Positions 33,360 through 41,697 of a stretch of 64,000 nucleotides of DNA are shown here, in pieces. The stretch's first letter is position 1; each line of letters begins with the position of its first letter. The notes under the pieces are model-generated. The model saw only the letters and a list, made by a program, of their open reading frames with translations, did not search any database and was not told the DNA's origin. Origin of the DNA: UTCHB3 sp964371075 (GTDB taxonomy: Bacteria; Bacteroidota; Ignavibacteria; Ignavibacteriales; Ignavibacteriaceae); the NCBI GenBank assembly GCA_964371075.1, contig CAYJKN010000001.1, positions 1,145,766 through 1,209,765 of the forward strand, given 5' to 3'. A program made the position numbers and the translations under genes.

Positions 33360-33818
33360 CTAAGACTCCGAAGAGGCTTTTTCTGCGTCTTTTTCTTTTT
33401 TGTTTTGGGCCGCAGCTTCACGCGCTTCATGTCTCTGCTGAGCAGCCATATTTGCAGCTTCGTTGTAATCAACCAATTCGATGATAGCCATCTGAGCGGC
33501 ATCACCCAATCTAACTGCTGTTCTTACGATTCTTGTATAGCCACCTTTTCGGTCACCTACAGTCGAAACTACATTTCTGAAGAGTTCTTTGGCAGCTTCC
33601 TTGTTACGAAGAGCACTCATCACGATTCTTTGATCGTGGAGTGTACCCTTGCGGGCTCTTGTAATAAGGGGTTCAGCGAATGTTCTTAACTCTTTCGCTT
33701 TTGCCAGTGTGGTCTCAATTCTCTTGTGTAAGAAGAGAGCAGAAGCCAGGTTCTTCAACAACGCACTTCTGTGGCTGTGGGTTCTACTAAGTTTTCTACC
33801 TTTTACTTGATGTCTCAT
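33360..33818 (-). CDS. rplQ: 50S ribosomal protein L17
   Basis: Last gene of the alpha-type set, 20 nt after rpoA. The 152-residue protein begins with the family motif MRHQVKGRKLSRTHSHRSAL and carries LITRARKGT. Beyond the usual end near residue 120 it has a charged, Ala/Glu/Lys-rich tail of about 30 residues (AREAAAQNKKEKDAEKASS), as in other Bacteroidota-related L17 proteins. Confidence 0.98.
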   Translation of the reverse strand: MRHQVKGRKLSRTHSHRSALLKNLASALFLHKRIETTLAKAKELRTFAEPLITRARKGTLHDQRIVMSALRNKEAAKELFRNVVSTVGDRKGGYTRIVRTAVRLGDAAQMAIIELVDYNEAANMAAQQRHEAREAAAQNKKEKDAEKASSES

Positions 33819-33838
33819 TTCTTAAACCTTCATCCGGA

Positions 33839-34834
33839 TTAGTTTGAACTGCTGTCGTCTTTTAAGTAATCGTCGATATTCATCCCAAATTCGAGACCGA
33901 GAGTTTCGACGATTTCCATTAACTCTGCAAGCGACTTTCTGCCGAAGTTTCTGAATTTGAGCATTTCAGCTTCATCTTTGGCAACAAGGTCAGAGATGTT
34001 TTTGATATTTGCGGCCTTCAGACAGTTGTGAGCACGCACACTTAATTCAAGATCATCCACGTTGGTAAGAAGTATCTTTTTGATCCTCTCCTTTTCGGAG
34101 TCTTTCCTTACTTCTTCATGGCTTTCTTCCTGCTCAATATCAAAATTGATAAAGAGTTGAAGGTGATCTCTCATTATTTTAGCTGCTTGAGTCAATGCGT
34201 CATCCGGTGTGATCGATCCGTCTGTTGAAACATTCATGATCAATTTTTCGTAATCATTTCTGTCGCCAATACGTACGTTTTCGATTTCAAAGGTTGCATT
34301 CAGAATCGGCGAATAGATCGAATCGATTGCAATTGTGCCCAATGGATATTCGGATGATTTATTCTCTACTGCGGGAACATAACCTTTTCCTCTGCCGACA
34401 CGAAGTTCGACTTCAAATTTGGCGTTTTCCTGCAAAGTAGCAATGTGCAGATCAGGATTTAGAATTTCAAGATCAGCGGTATATTTTTGAATATCTGCTG
34501 CAGTTAAGACCTTTGGTCCCTGTATGGTGAACTCGATCTTTGCAGGTTTTTTATTCAGGAGCTTCAACCTGATTTGTTTCAGGTTGAGAATAATTTCAGT
34601 TACATCTTCTACAACACCCGGGATGGTGCTAAATTCGTGAAGGACTGTGCCAAACTTTACGGCTGTAAACGCAGCTCCGGGAAGTGACGAGATAAGAATT
34701 CTTCTTAAAGAATTGCCTATTGTAACGCCGTATCCTCTTTCAAGAGGCTGCAAGTAAAACTTGCCAAAAGTATTGCTGTATGTCGATTCTTCACAAATAA
34801 CAGCATCAGGTATTTTTAGATATGATCCACTCAT
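33839..34834 (-). CDS. rpoA: DNA-directed RNA polymerase alpha subunit
   Basis: Assembly platform of RNA polymerase and contact for upstream DNA and activators. The 331-residue protein has the N-terminal dimerisation/assembly domains (about 1-235; FGKFYLQPLERGYGVTIGNSLRR-type start and ISSLPGAA) and a C-terminal domain (about 255-325; LELSVRAHNCLKAANI, FRNFGRKSLAEL). Lies between rpsD (25 nt) and rplQ (20 nt). Confidence 0.98.
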   Translation of the reverse strand: MSGSYLKIPDAVICEESTYSNTFGKFYLQPLERGYGVTIGNSLRRILISSLPGAAFTAVKFGTVLHEFSTIPGVVEDVTEIILNLKQIRLKLLNKKPAKIEFTIQGPKVLTAADIQKYTADLEILNPDLHIATLQENAKFEVELRVGRGKGYVPAVENKSSEYPLGTIAIDSIYSPILNATFEIENVRIGDRNDYEKLIMNVSTDGSITPDDALTQAAKIMRDHLQLFINFDIEQEESHEEVRKDSEKERIKKILLTNVDDLELSVRAHNCLKAANIKNISDLVAKDEAEMLKFRNFGRKSLAELMEIVETLGLEFGMNIDDYLKDDSSSN

Positions 34835-34859
34835 TTAAACCTCTAAAATTTCTTTATTG

Positions 34860-35486
34860 TTATTTAGAGTACAACTCGACAACGAACTGTTCGTTGACAT
34901 TAAGTTGGATATCTTCTCTCTCAGGAATGTTTACAAATGTACCACTAAGGGTCGCTTTGTCAACGGTTAACCAGGGATAAAGATTGTCTTTTACTCTCTT
35001 AAGTGAATTGTGGATGATATCCAACTGTTTGCTTTTATCTTTAACTTTAATGACATCGCCCGCTGTCAGAACATAAGATGGAATATCAACGATATGACCA
35101 TTAATCAGGATGTGTCTATGACTCACCAACTGACGGGCTGCCTTACGCGATGGAGCAAATCCTAATCTGTAAACCACATTGTCGAGCCTTCTCTCAAGAA
35201 GCTGAAGCATATTGGTACCAGTGATACCTTTCTGTCTCGAAGCTTTTTCGAAGAGGTTTCTAAACTGGGTTTCCAAAACTCCATAAATTCTTTTGATTTT
35301 CTGCTTTTCTCTTAATTGAATACCATATTCAGAGACTTTCGATTTCCTGGATGTACCATGCTGCCCGGGAGGATAATTTTTCTTTTCCAGCGGACACTTG
35401 TCAGTTAAGCATTTGCTCCCTTTTAGAAAGAGCTTCTGCTTTTCCCTTCTACACAATTTACAAACCGAACCGGTGTATCTTGCCAT
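34860..35486 (-). CDS. rpsD: 30S ribosomal protein S4
   Basis: Primary 16S rRNA binder and, in some bacteria, translational repressor of its operon. 208 residues with four Cys in the N terminus (C9, C12, C26, C31), so it is the zinc-binding form. The S4 RNA-binding domain follows (RRLDNVVYRLGFAPSRKAARQLVSHRHILING). Located between rpsK and rpoA, the normal alpha-operon position. Confidence 0.98.
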   Translation of the reverse strand: MARYTGSVCKLCRREKQKLFLKGSKCLTDKCPLEKKNYPPGQHGTSRKSKVSEYGIQLREKQKIKRIYGVLETQFRNLFEKASRQKGITGTNMLQLLERRLDNVVYRLGFAPSRKAARQLVSHRHILINGHIVDIPSYVLTAGDVIKVKDKSKQLDIIHNSLKRVKDNLYPWLTVDKATLSGTFVNIPEREDIQLNVNEQFVVELYSK

Positions 35487-35509
35487 TTAATAACTCTCCA
35501 ATAATAAAA

Positions 35510-35896
35510 TTAAACTCTTCTTCGTTTTGGCGGCCTGCAGCCGTTGTGTGGAATCGGTGTAATATCTTTAATGGAAGTGATTTCAAAACCAACATTCACC
35601 AAAGCTCTTATAGCAGACTCTCTACCTGCACCGGGACCTTTAACTCTAACTTCTATTCTTCTTAAGCCTAAATCATAGGCTTCTTTAGCGGCTGCCTCGC
35701 TTGTCACTTGAGCAGCAAAAGGTGTATTCTTGCGCGAACCCTTAAAACTGTTTCTGCCTGCGGTTGACCATGATATGGTGTTCCCATAGACATCAGTAAG
35801 TGTTACTAGCACATTATTGAATGAAGCCTTTATATGAGCGATGCCGTTCGCATCGACTACATGTTTCTTTTTAACTTTTTTGGTAGTTTTAGCCAA
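35510..35896 (-). CDS. rpsK: 30S ribosomal protein S11
   Basis: Platform protein near the E site. 128 residues; recognisable from ASFNNVLVTLTDVYGN, SAGRNSFKGSRKNTPFAAQ-like core (here STAGRNSFKGS) and the C-terminal HNGCRPPKRRRV. Lies 22 nt after rpsM and 23 nt before rpsD. Confidence 0.98.
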   Translation of the reverse strand: MAKTTKKVKKKHVVDANGIAHIKASFNNVLVTLTDVYGNTISWSTAGRNSFKGSRKNTPFAAQVTSEAAAKEAYDLGLRRIEVRVKGPGAGRESAIRALVNVGFEITSIKDITPIPHNGCRPPKRRRV

Positions 35897-35918
35897 TTAA
35901 TAATCCTCCGATTTTCAA

Positions 35919-36302
35919 TTACTTCTTAGCGGCTGCTTTTTTCTTGCCGGCAACAGTTTTTCTCTTGCCTTTTCTCGTACGCGAGTTTGTTCTCGTTCTT
36001 TGTCCTCTTGCTGGAAGACCTTTCCTGTGTCTCAAACCACGGTATGTTCCAATATCAATAAGGCGTTTGATATTGAGCTGAACTTCAGAGCGCAGCGCAC
36101 CTTCAACTTTAAAATCTGCCTGAATGACCGATCTTATAGTTCCTACTTCATCCTCAGTCAGCGAACCGACTTTTCTATCAGGGTCGATTGCTGCCTTTTC
36201 AAGTACTTCTGCTGCTATCGACGGTCCGATACCGAAAATGTACTGGAGGCCGTAATAAACCTTCTTATTCTTTGGTAAATCTACACCAGCTATACGTGCC
36301 AA
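35919..36302 (-). CDS. rpsM: 30S ribosomal protein S13
   Basis: Head protein that contacts the P-site tRNA and the L5 bridge. 127 residues: MARIAGVDLPKNKKV, a helix-two-turn-helix region with GIGPSIAAEVL, the signature YRGLRHRKGLPARGQRTRTN and a basic Lys-rich tail. 23 nt after rpmJ. Confidence 0.98.
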   Translation of the reverse strand: MARIAGVDLPKNKKVYYGLQYIFGIGPSIAAEVLEKAAIDPDRKVGSLTEDEVGTIRSVIQADFKVEGALRSEVQLNIKRLIDIGTYRGLRHRKGLPARGQRTRTNSRTRKGKRKTVAGKKKAAAKK

Positions 36303-36325
36303 TTAAATTTCTCCTTAAAAATTTT

Positions 36326-36439
36326 CTATCCTTGTCTCTGTTTATGCTTAGGGTTCTTGCAAATTACTCTGAGGGTACCTTTCCTCTTTATAATTTTGCA
36401 ATGCTCGCATATTTTTTTTACTGAAGCTCTTACTTTCAT
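36326..36439 (-). CDS. rpmJ: 50S ribosomal protein L36
   Basis: A 37-residue protein read directly from the DNA: MKVRASVKKICEHCKIIKRK, then GTLRVICKNPKHKQRQG. The zinc ligands C11, C14, C27 and H32 are all present, so this is the zinc-binding form. Start ATG at 36439, stop TAG at 36326. Sits 11 nt after infA and 23 nt before rpsM, its usual place. Confidence 0.98.
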   Translation of the reverse strand: MKVRASVKKICEHCKIIKRKGTLRVICKNPKHKQRQG

Positions 36440-36450
36440 CATCTACTCCG

Positions 36451-36669
36451 TTATTTATACCGGTAAGTTATTCTTCCTTTAGTCAGATCATACGGAGATA
36501 ACTCAATGGAAACACGATCACCAACCAATATCTTAATAAAATGCATCCGCATCTTACCCGATATGTGTGCCAGTATCTCATGCCCATTGTCTAACTTCAC
36601 CTTAAAACTTGCATTTGGTAAAGTTTCAGTGATCACTCCGTCAACTTTTATTGGTCCTTGTTTTGCCAT
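36451..36669 (-). CDS. infA: translation initiation factor IF-1
   Basis: OB-fold protein that binds the 30S A site during initiation. 72 residues: GVITETLPNASFKVKLDNGHEI, AHISGKMRMHFIKIL, ELSPYDLTKGRITYRYK. Its ATG follows the map stop codon with no intervening base, so the two are coupled. Confidence 0.98.
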   Translation of the reverse strand: MAKQGPIKVDGVITETLPNASFKVKLDNGHEILAHISGKMRMHFIKILVGDRVSIELSPYDLTKGRITYRYK

Positions 36670-37428
36670 TTATTCTACGGTTAATATTTCTGGTTTTTGT
36701 CCGTTTACTAATATAGTATGTTCAAAATGGGCTGATGGCAAACCGTCAATTGTTTTTATTGTCCACCCGTCGCTCAATTCATATACCTCGAATTTTCCCA
36801 TATTAACCATTGGTTCTATAGCCAGCGTCATTCCGTTTTTCAGTTTTTTGCCTGTTCCCTTCACACCATAATTTGGAATTGAAGGATCTTCGTGCAAATA
36901 CTTTCCAACACCATGACCACATAACGCCCTGACTACTGAAAATCCGTTGGATTCTACATACTTTTGGACTGCGTACGAAATATCGTGGACGCGATTGCCT
37001 TCGACAGCCTGCTCAATTCCCAGATAAAGAGATTTTTCAGTTACATCCATGAGCTTCTTCACTTTTTCATCGTTTCCGCTGTAAACGCTAAGAGCTGCAT
37101 CACCGTAATAACCGTTTTTCTTTACCCCACAATCGAGTGAAACCAAATCTCCATCCATTACCGTTCTGCTTCCCGGAATTCCATGAACGACTATGTCGTT
37201 AATAGAAATGCAAAGCGTTCCCGGAAAAGGAGGTGTTCCCACCTGACGGTATCCCTTAAATGCGGGAATACCACCGCGGCTTCTGATATGGTCTTCAGCC
37301 AGCTTGTCCAAGTCTTCTGTTGTTATCCCTGTTTTTATCTCTTTTCTCACCAGGTTCAAGGTCTCAGCTACAATTTTGCAACTCTCGCGTATCGCGTCGA
37401 TCTCTTTGGCGTTTTTAATATAGATCAT
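36670..37428 (-). CDS. map: methionine aminopeptidase, type I
   Basis: Removes the N-terminal Met from nascent proteins. 252 residues; all five metal ligands are visible: Asp in VSLDCGVKKNG, Asp in YYGDAAL, His in GHGVGKYLHEDP, Glu in AIEPMVNMG and Glu in AHFEHTILV. No N-terminal extension, so type Ia. Lies between secY (4 nt) and infA (0 nt). Confidence 0.98.
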   Translation of the reverse strand: MIYIKNAKEIDAIRESCKIVAETLNLVRKEIKTGITTEDLDKLAEDHIRSRGGIPAFKGYRQVGTPPFPGTLCISINDIVVHGIPGSRTVMDGDLVSLDCGVKKNGYYGDAALSVYSGNDEKVKKLMDVTEKSLYLGIEQAVEGNRVHDISYAVQKYVESNGFSVVRALCGHGVGKYLHEDPSIPNYGVKGTGKKLKNGMTLAIEPMVNMGKFEVYELSDGWTIKTIDGLPSAHFEHTILVNGQKPEILTVE

Positions 37429-37432
37429 TTTT

Positions 37433-38770
37433 TTAGTACGATCTTCTTCTCACTAATTTTCCACCCTTCATAAATCCATCATAGTGTCTCATCACCATCA
37501 TTGAGTTAATCTGCTGCATGGTATCAAGTGCCACACCCACCATGATCAGAAGGCTTGTTCCGCCATAAAACTGAGCAAAGGTAGGGGCTACATTAAATCT
37601 TGATACAAAAGCAGGCAAGATGGCAACAATTGCGAGGAAGATAGATCCGGGCAAGGTAATCTTGGTCAGAATATTATCAATAAACTCTGCAGTATGTTTC
37701 CCCGGTCTAATACCCGGGATAAAACCGCCCTGTCTTTTCATATTATCTGCAACTTCTTTTGGATTAAAAGCAATCGCAGTATAAAAATAGGTGAAGAATA
37801 TGATAATTATCGCATAAAAAGCTGAGTATACAAAAGATGTATAGTTAAAGTAACCCGCAATTGACTGAATAAATTCACTATCGGGGAAAAACGATAACAA
37901 TGTATTAGGGATAAACATAATTGCCTGAGCAAAGATGATTGGCATTACACCTGCAGTATTCACCCTTAGAGGAATATACTGGGTAACTCCACCATAAACT
38001 TTTCTTCCAACCACTCTCTTCGCATACTCAACAGGTATTCTGCGTGTTCCCTGTGTAATAAGAATTACAGCGGCAATAACAAAAACCAGGAAGATAATGA
38101 GAATCAGAGAGATTATAAGATTCCCGCCTGCTTGAACCGACTGATATTCAGCCAGCAGCGCATAAGGCAATCTGTCAACAATTCCGATAAAGATAATTAG
38201 AGATATACCATTTCCTATTCCGCGTTCGGTGATTTGTTCACCCATCCACATCATGAAAATTGTACCGGCAGTAAGAATCAAAACTGACTGGATCAGCCAA
38301 ACGGTAGGATCAACTCCGGTGGAGATGATGCTTGTTCCGTCAACAGATCTGCTGTTTAATGTGAAAGCAGTTCCCCAGGCTTGTAAACCTGCAATAATAA
38401 CTGTTCCAACACGAGTCATCTGATTGATCTTTTTTCTTCCCTCTTCACCTTCTTGCTGAAGTTTCTGAATGGAAGGAAGAACTGCTGCTCCCAACTGAAG
38501 AATAATCGAGGCTGAAATATATGGCATTATACCCAGTGCAAAGATGGCGGCATTTTGAAACGCACCCCCCACAAAGAGATCGTAAAGACCAAACAAGGTA
38601 TCACTGCTCTGTTGAGCCATTGCCTGTTTCAGAATTTCACTGTCAACACCAGGAAGCGCTATGTGAGCACCAATCCTTACGATTAACAGTATCGAAAGAG
38701 TGTAAAGAACTCTCTTCCTAAGCTCCTCGATCTTGAATATGTTTTTGATAACTTCGATAAAACGCTGCAT
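37433..38770 (-). CDS. secY: protein translocase subunit SecY
   Basis: Channel subunit of the SecYEG translocon. 445 residues with ten hydrophobic membrane segments and family motifs IALPGVDSE, MPYISASIILQL, GIGNGISLIIF, TAIAFNPKEVADNMKRQGGFIPGIRPG and the C-terminal YDGFMKGGKL. Placed after rplO (11 nt) and before map (4 nt), the standard spc-operon end. Confidence 0.98.
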   Translation of the reverse strand: MQRFIEVIKNIFKIEELRKRVLYTLSILLIVRIGAHIALPGVDSEILKQAMAQQSSDTLFGLYDLFVGGAFQNAAIFALGIMPYISASIILQLGAAVLPSIQKLQQEGEEGRKKINQMTRVGTVIIAGLQAWGTAFTLNSRSVDGTSIISTGVDPTVWLIQSVLILTAGTIFMMWMGEQITERGIGNGISLIIFIGIVDRLPYALLAEYQSVQAGGNLIISLILIIFLVFVIAAVILITQGTRRIPVEYAKRVVGRKVYGGVTQYIPLRVNTAGVMPIIFAQAIMFIPNTLLSFFPDSEFIQSIAGYFNYTSFVYSAFYAIIIIFFTYFYTAIAFNPKEVADNMKRQGGFIPGIRPGKHTAEFIDNILTKITLPGSIFLAIVAILPAFVSRFNVAPTFAQFYGGTSLLIMVGVALDTMQQINSMMVMRHYDGFMKGGKLVRRRSY

Positions 38771-38781
38771 TGATACTCAGT

Positions 38782-39240
38782 TTAAATTGTTACTACTTTG
38801 CCGCCGGCAGCTTCAATTTTTTCAGTTGCCGATTTACTAAATTGATGTGCATTAACTGTAACTGCTGCATTAAGATCACCTGTACCAAGAATCTTGTAAG
38901 GGCGGTTTGCAGTAGAAATTACTCCTGCAAGCAGAAGTGTTTCAGTGGTTACTGTGTTCTCGGATAATATACCGGCATCAACCAATTTTTGAATATCATA
39001 TAAGTTGACTGCCTGATAATAGATCTTGAAAGGCGGAGTGAAACCAAATTTTGGAACACGACGCTGGATTGGCATCTGCCCACCCTCAAACCATGATCTG
39101 TGATTGGCACCCGAACGGGACAATTGTCCGTTAGAACCTCTGGTAGCAGTTTTTCCATGTCCCGATCCCGGGCCACGGGCAACTCTTTTTCTTTTCTTTA
39201 CTGCGCCTTTTGCAGGCTTCAAATTGCTAAGGTAACTCAT
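38782..39240 (-). CDS. rplO: 50S ribosomal protein L15
   Basis: Late-assembly 50S protein. 152 residues with the Gly-rich basic N terminus (KRVARGPGSGHGKTATRG), RRVPKFGF and a globular C-terminal domain. 6 nt after rpmD. Confidence 0.98.
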   Translation of the reverse strand: MSYLSNLKPAKGAVKKRKRVARGPGSGHGKTATRGSNGQLSRSGANHRSWFEGGQMPIQRRVPKFGFTPPFKIYYQAVNLYDIQKLVDAGILSENTVTTETLLLAGVISTANRPYKILGTGDLNAAVTVNAHQFSKSATEKIEAAGGKVVTI

Positions 39241-39246
39241 TTTTCT

Positions 39247-39429
39247 TTAGTCCTGAATTTCTTCAACTTTTACAAGATGTGCTACTTTTCTTATCATTCC
39301 TCTGATCTGAGGTGTGTCGTTATGTTCTACAGATCTGTTAGGTCTGCTCAGCCCAAGAGCCTCAATAGTAGCTTTCTGATCTTTGGGTCTGTCGATAACA
39401 CTTTTTGTTTGAGTTATTTTTAATTTCAT
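39247..39429 (-). CDS. rpmD: 50S ribosomal protein L30
   Basis: 60-residue L30 of the usual bacterial size: MKLKITQTKSVIDRPKDQKA, GLSRPNRSVEHNDTPQIRGM. 12 nt after rpsE and 6 nt before rplO. Confidence 0.98.
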   Translation of the reverse strand: MKLKITQTKSVIDRPKDQKATIEALGLSRPNRSVEHNDTPQIRGMIRKVAHLVKVEEIQD

Positions 39430-39441
39430 TTTATCTCCGAA

Positions 39442-39948
39442 CTATAAGGTAAACATTTCTTTAACAGAAAGTCCTCTTAAGTTTGCAATTTCCTTTGCGC
39501 TTCTTAATGCAAGCAAGCCTGCTAAAGTTGCTTTTACCTGATTATGGGGATTACTTGAACCAAGTGATTTAGTTAAAACATCCTGAACACCGGCTGCTTC
39601 AAGCACTGCACGAACTCCGCCACCTGCTATAAGACCTGTTCCGGGTGTTGCCGGTTTTAACATCACTTTACCTGCACCATATTTACCAATTATTGCATGT
39701 GGAAGGGTATGTGAACCAACAAGAATTTGTTTCATGTTTTTTCTTGCATCGTCAATACCTTTCTGAATGGCGTCGGTAACTTCATTGGCTTTACCAAGTC
39801 CGATACCTACAAGGCCGCTTCCATTTCCTACCACTACGATAGCGTTGAAACCGAACCTTCTACCACCTTTAACCACTTTAGCAACGCGGTTAATATGAAC
39901 AACTTTTTCTTTGAAACCGTCGTTATTGCTGTTTCTATTGCTCTTCAA
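39442..39948 (-). CDS. rpsE: 30S ribosomal protein S5
   Basis: Accuracy-related 30S body protein. 168 residues: double-stranded-RNA-binding fold with INRVAKVVKGGRRFGFNAIV, the loop GNGSGLVGIGLGKANEV and AVLEAAGVQDVLTKSLGS. Its start is 31 nt downstream of the tRNA-Gln gene inserted between it and rplR. Confidence 0.98.
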   Translation of the reverse strand: MKSNRNSNNDGFKEKVVHINRVAKVVKGGRRFGFNAIVVVGNGSGLVGIGLGKANEVTDAIQKGIDDARKNMKQILVGSHTLPHAIIGKYGAGKVMLKPATPGTGLIAGGGVRAVLEAAGVQDVLTKSLGSSNPHNQVKATLAGLLALRSAKEIANLRGLSVKEMFTL

Positions 39949-39979
39949 ATTTTATTCTCCGTTTCTCTAATTATCTCAG

Positions 39980-40050
39980 CTGCCGAGAGAGGACTCGAAC
40001 CTCTACATACGGCTTCAAAGGCCGCTGTCCTGCCGTTAGACGACTCGGCA
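39980..40050 (-). tRNA. tRNA-Gln (anticodon TTG)
   Basis: 71 nt on the minus strand folding as a complete cloverleaf: acceptor TGCCGAG/CTCGGCA with discriminator G, D arm GTCTAACGGCAGGAC, anticodon stem GCGGC/GCCGT with loop CTTTGAA (anticodon TTG, reads CAA), 4-nt variable loop, T arm AGAGG-TTCGAGT-CCTCT. CCA is not encoded. It starts 5 nt after the rplR stop codon and lies in the same direction as the ribosomal genes, so it is probably cut out of the operon mRNA by RNase P and other RNases. Confidence 0.96.
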
Positions 40051-40055
40051 ATTGT

Positions 40056-40415
40056 TTAGAATTGTAAACCACCCTCTCTCAATCCATCAGCTAAAGCCTT
40101 TACACGACCATGGTATTTATAACCATTTCTGTCGAATACGATGGATGAGATATCCTTTGCTTGTGCCATTTTTGCGAGATGTATGCCAACCACTTTTGAT
40201 TTGGCAGTTTTCCCTTTGGCGTTTTTTATGTCATCTTGCAACTCTTTGGTAAGAGAAGAAGCGGCAACCAATGTAGCACTGGCGTTGTCGTCTATCAATT
40301 GTGCGTAAATCTGGTTAAGACTACGGGTAACCGTAAGTCTCGGTCTGTCAACAGTTCCAAATATCTGGGCTCTGATTTTCGCTTTTATTTTTAATTTTGA
40401 ATCTTTTTTACTCAT
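40056..40415 (-). CDS. rplR: 50S ribosomal protein L18
   Basis: Binds 5S rRNA with L5 and L25. 119 residues with RPRLTVTRSLNQIYAQLIDD, VGIHLAKMAQAKDISSIVFDRNGYKYHGRVKA and the ending ADGLREGGLQF. Followed 5 nt later by tRNA-Gln rather than directly by rpsE. Confidence 0.98.
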   Translation of the reverse strand: MSKKDSKLKIKAKIRAQIFGTVDRPRLTVTRSLNQIYAQLIDDNASATLVAASSLTKELQDDIKNAKGKTAKSKVVGIHLAKMAQAKDISSIVFDRNGYKYHGRVKALADGLREGGLQF

Positions 40416-40429
40416 TACTTCAACTCCGA

Positions 40430-40972
40430 TTATTTCTTACCGGCTGTTTTTCCGGCTTTCCTTCTTAATGTTTCATCTGAGTACTTAATACCCTTGCCTT
40501 TGTAAGGTTCCGGTTTCTTAAGCGATCTAATTTTTGCAGCAACCAAACCCACAGCCTCTTTATCGAAACCGCTTATAACTATCTGGGTAGGGGTCATAAC
40601 CTGCAACTTGATATTATCGGGTGGCATGAAGTAAATTGGATGCGAATAACCAAGAGATAAAAGTAAATTCTCTTCTTTGGCTTCGACTTTGTAACCAACT
40701 CCAACAATGTCCAATGTTTTTGAATAACCAGTACTCACACCAGTAACCATGTTCTGGATGAGTGATCTGGACAATCCGTGAAGGGCTCTGCTTTCTTTCT
40801 GATCATCTTTTCTAGTTACAACCAGGGTGTCATTCTCATGCTTGATTTCGACAGCATCTCTGAAAGATCTTGTAAGCTGCCCTTTCGGCCCTTTTACTGT
40901 TACGGTGTTACCTTCTACAGTAACCGTAACTTCTGCTGGTATCTCTACCGGTTTTTTACCTATTCGTGACAC
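40430..40972 (-). CDS. rplF: 50S ribosomal protein L6
   Basis: 50S protein near the factor-binding site. 180 residues, two repeated alpha/beta domains; MSRIGKKPVEIPAEV, KGPKGQLTRSF, and the C-terminal signature KKPEPYKGKGIKYSDE. 21 nt after rpsH, 14 nt before rplR. Confidence 0.98.
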   Translation of the reverse strand: MSRIGKKPVEIPAEVTVTVEGNTVTVKGPKGQLTRSFRDAVEIKHENDTLVVTRKDDQKESRALHGLSRSLIQNMVTGVSTGYSKTLDIVGVGYKVEAKEENLLLSLGYSHPIYFMPPDNIKLQVMTPTQIVISGFDKEAVGLVAAKIRSLKKPEPYKGKGIKYSDETLRRKAGKTAGKK

Positions 40973-40993
40973 TTTATTGCTCCGTTTATGATA

Positions 40994-41389
40994 TTACCAA
41001 ATATAGCAGAGAACTTCGCCGCCAATATTAGCGCGTTTTGCCTGCTTATCTGTCATTATTCCACTGGAAGTGGATAAAATTGCTATTCCGTAACCATTTA
41101 ATACTCTTGGAAGCTCTTCAACAGGTTTGTAAACACGGAGACCGGGAGTACTAACCTTTTTTAAGCCTTTAATGGCCGGTTTGCCTTGTGAATATCTTAA
41201 GAGAACTCTTAAAACATTCTGTTTATTGTCAGGAATTACTTCAAAATCGTAGATATAGCCATATTTCTTCAATAGCCCGGCGATAGCTACTTTCATATTC
41301 GATGAAGGAATCTCAACTCTTCTCTTGTTAGCCTTTATTGCGTTTCTTAACCTGGTTAAGAAATCGGCTATAGGGTCAGACATTGTCAT
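40994..41389 (-). CDS. rpsH: 30S ribosomal protein S8
   Basis: Early-binding central-domain protein and operon repressor in E. coli. 131 residues: MSDPIADFLTRLRNAIKAN and the C-terminal signature ILSTSSGIMTDKQAKRANIGGEVLCYIW. An ATG two codons further in (MSDPI) is also possible. Confidence 0.98.
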   Translation of the reverse strand: MTMSDPIADFLTRLRNAIKANKRRVEIPSSNMKVAIAGLLKKYGYIYDFEVIPDNKQNVLRVLLRYSQGKPAIKGLKKVSTPGLRVYKPVEELPRVLNGYGIAILSTSSGIMTDKQAKRANIGGEVLCYIW

Positions 41390-41405
41390 TTTTAAGAATC
41401 TCCTT

Positions 41406-41675
41406 TTACCAACTTGATTTTTTTATGCCGGGTATTTCACCGCGCAAAGCTTTTTCTCTAAAGACCAATCTGGAAACTCCAAATTTTCTATAGTAACTTC
41501 TTGCTCTTCCGGTCATCATACACCTGTTGTGCAAACGCACTGAAGAGGAATTTTTAGGAAGTTTTTGAAGAGCCTCGTAATCGCCGGCTGCTTTAAGTTC
41601 TTCTCTTAGTTTCTTATACTGTTCGTATAATTTTTCTCTTTTTGCTTGTCTGGCTATCAGACTTTTTCTTGCCAT
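41406..41675 (-). CDS. rpsN: 30S ribosomal protein S14 (zinc-free form)
   Basis: 89 residues. MARKSLIARQAKREKL and the signature LHNRCMMTGRARSYYRKFGVSR; the CxxC pairs of the short zinc-binding S14 are absent, so this is the long zinc-independent form, unlike L36, L33 and S4 in this window, which keep zinc ligands. Confidence 0.98.
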   Translation of the reverse strand: MARKSLIARQAKREKLYEQYKKLREELKAAGDYEALQKLPKNSSSVRLHNRCMMTGRARSYYRKFGVSRLVFREKALRGEIPGIKKSSW

Positions 41676-41697
41676 TAATAAAACCTCGGTTTAACTG

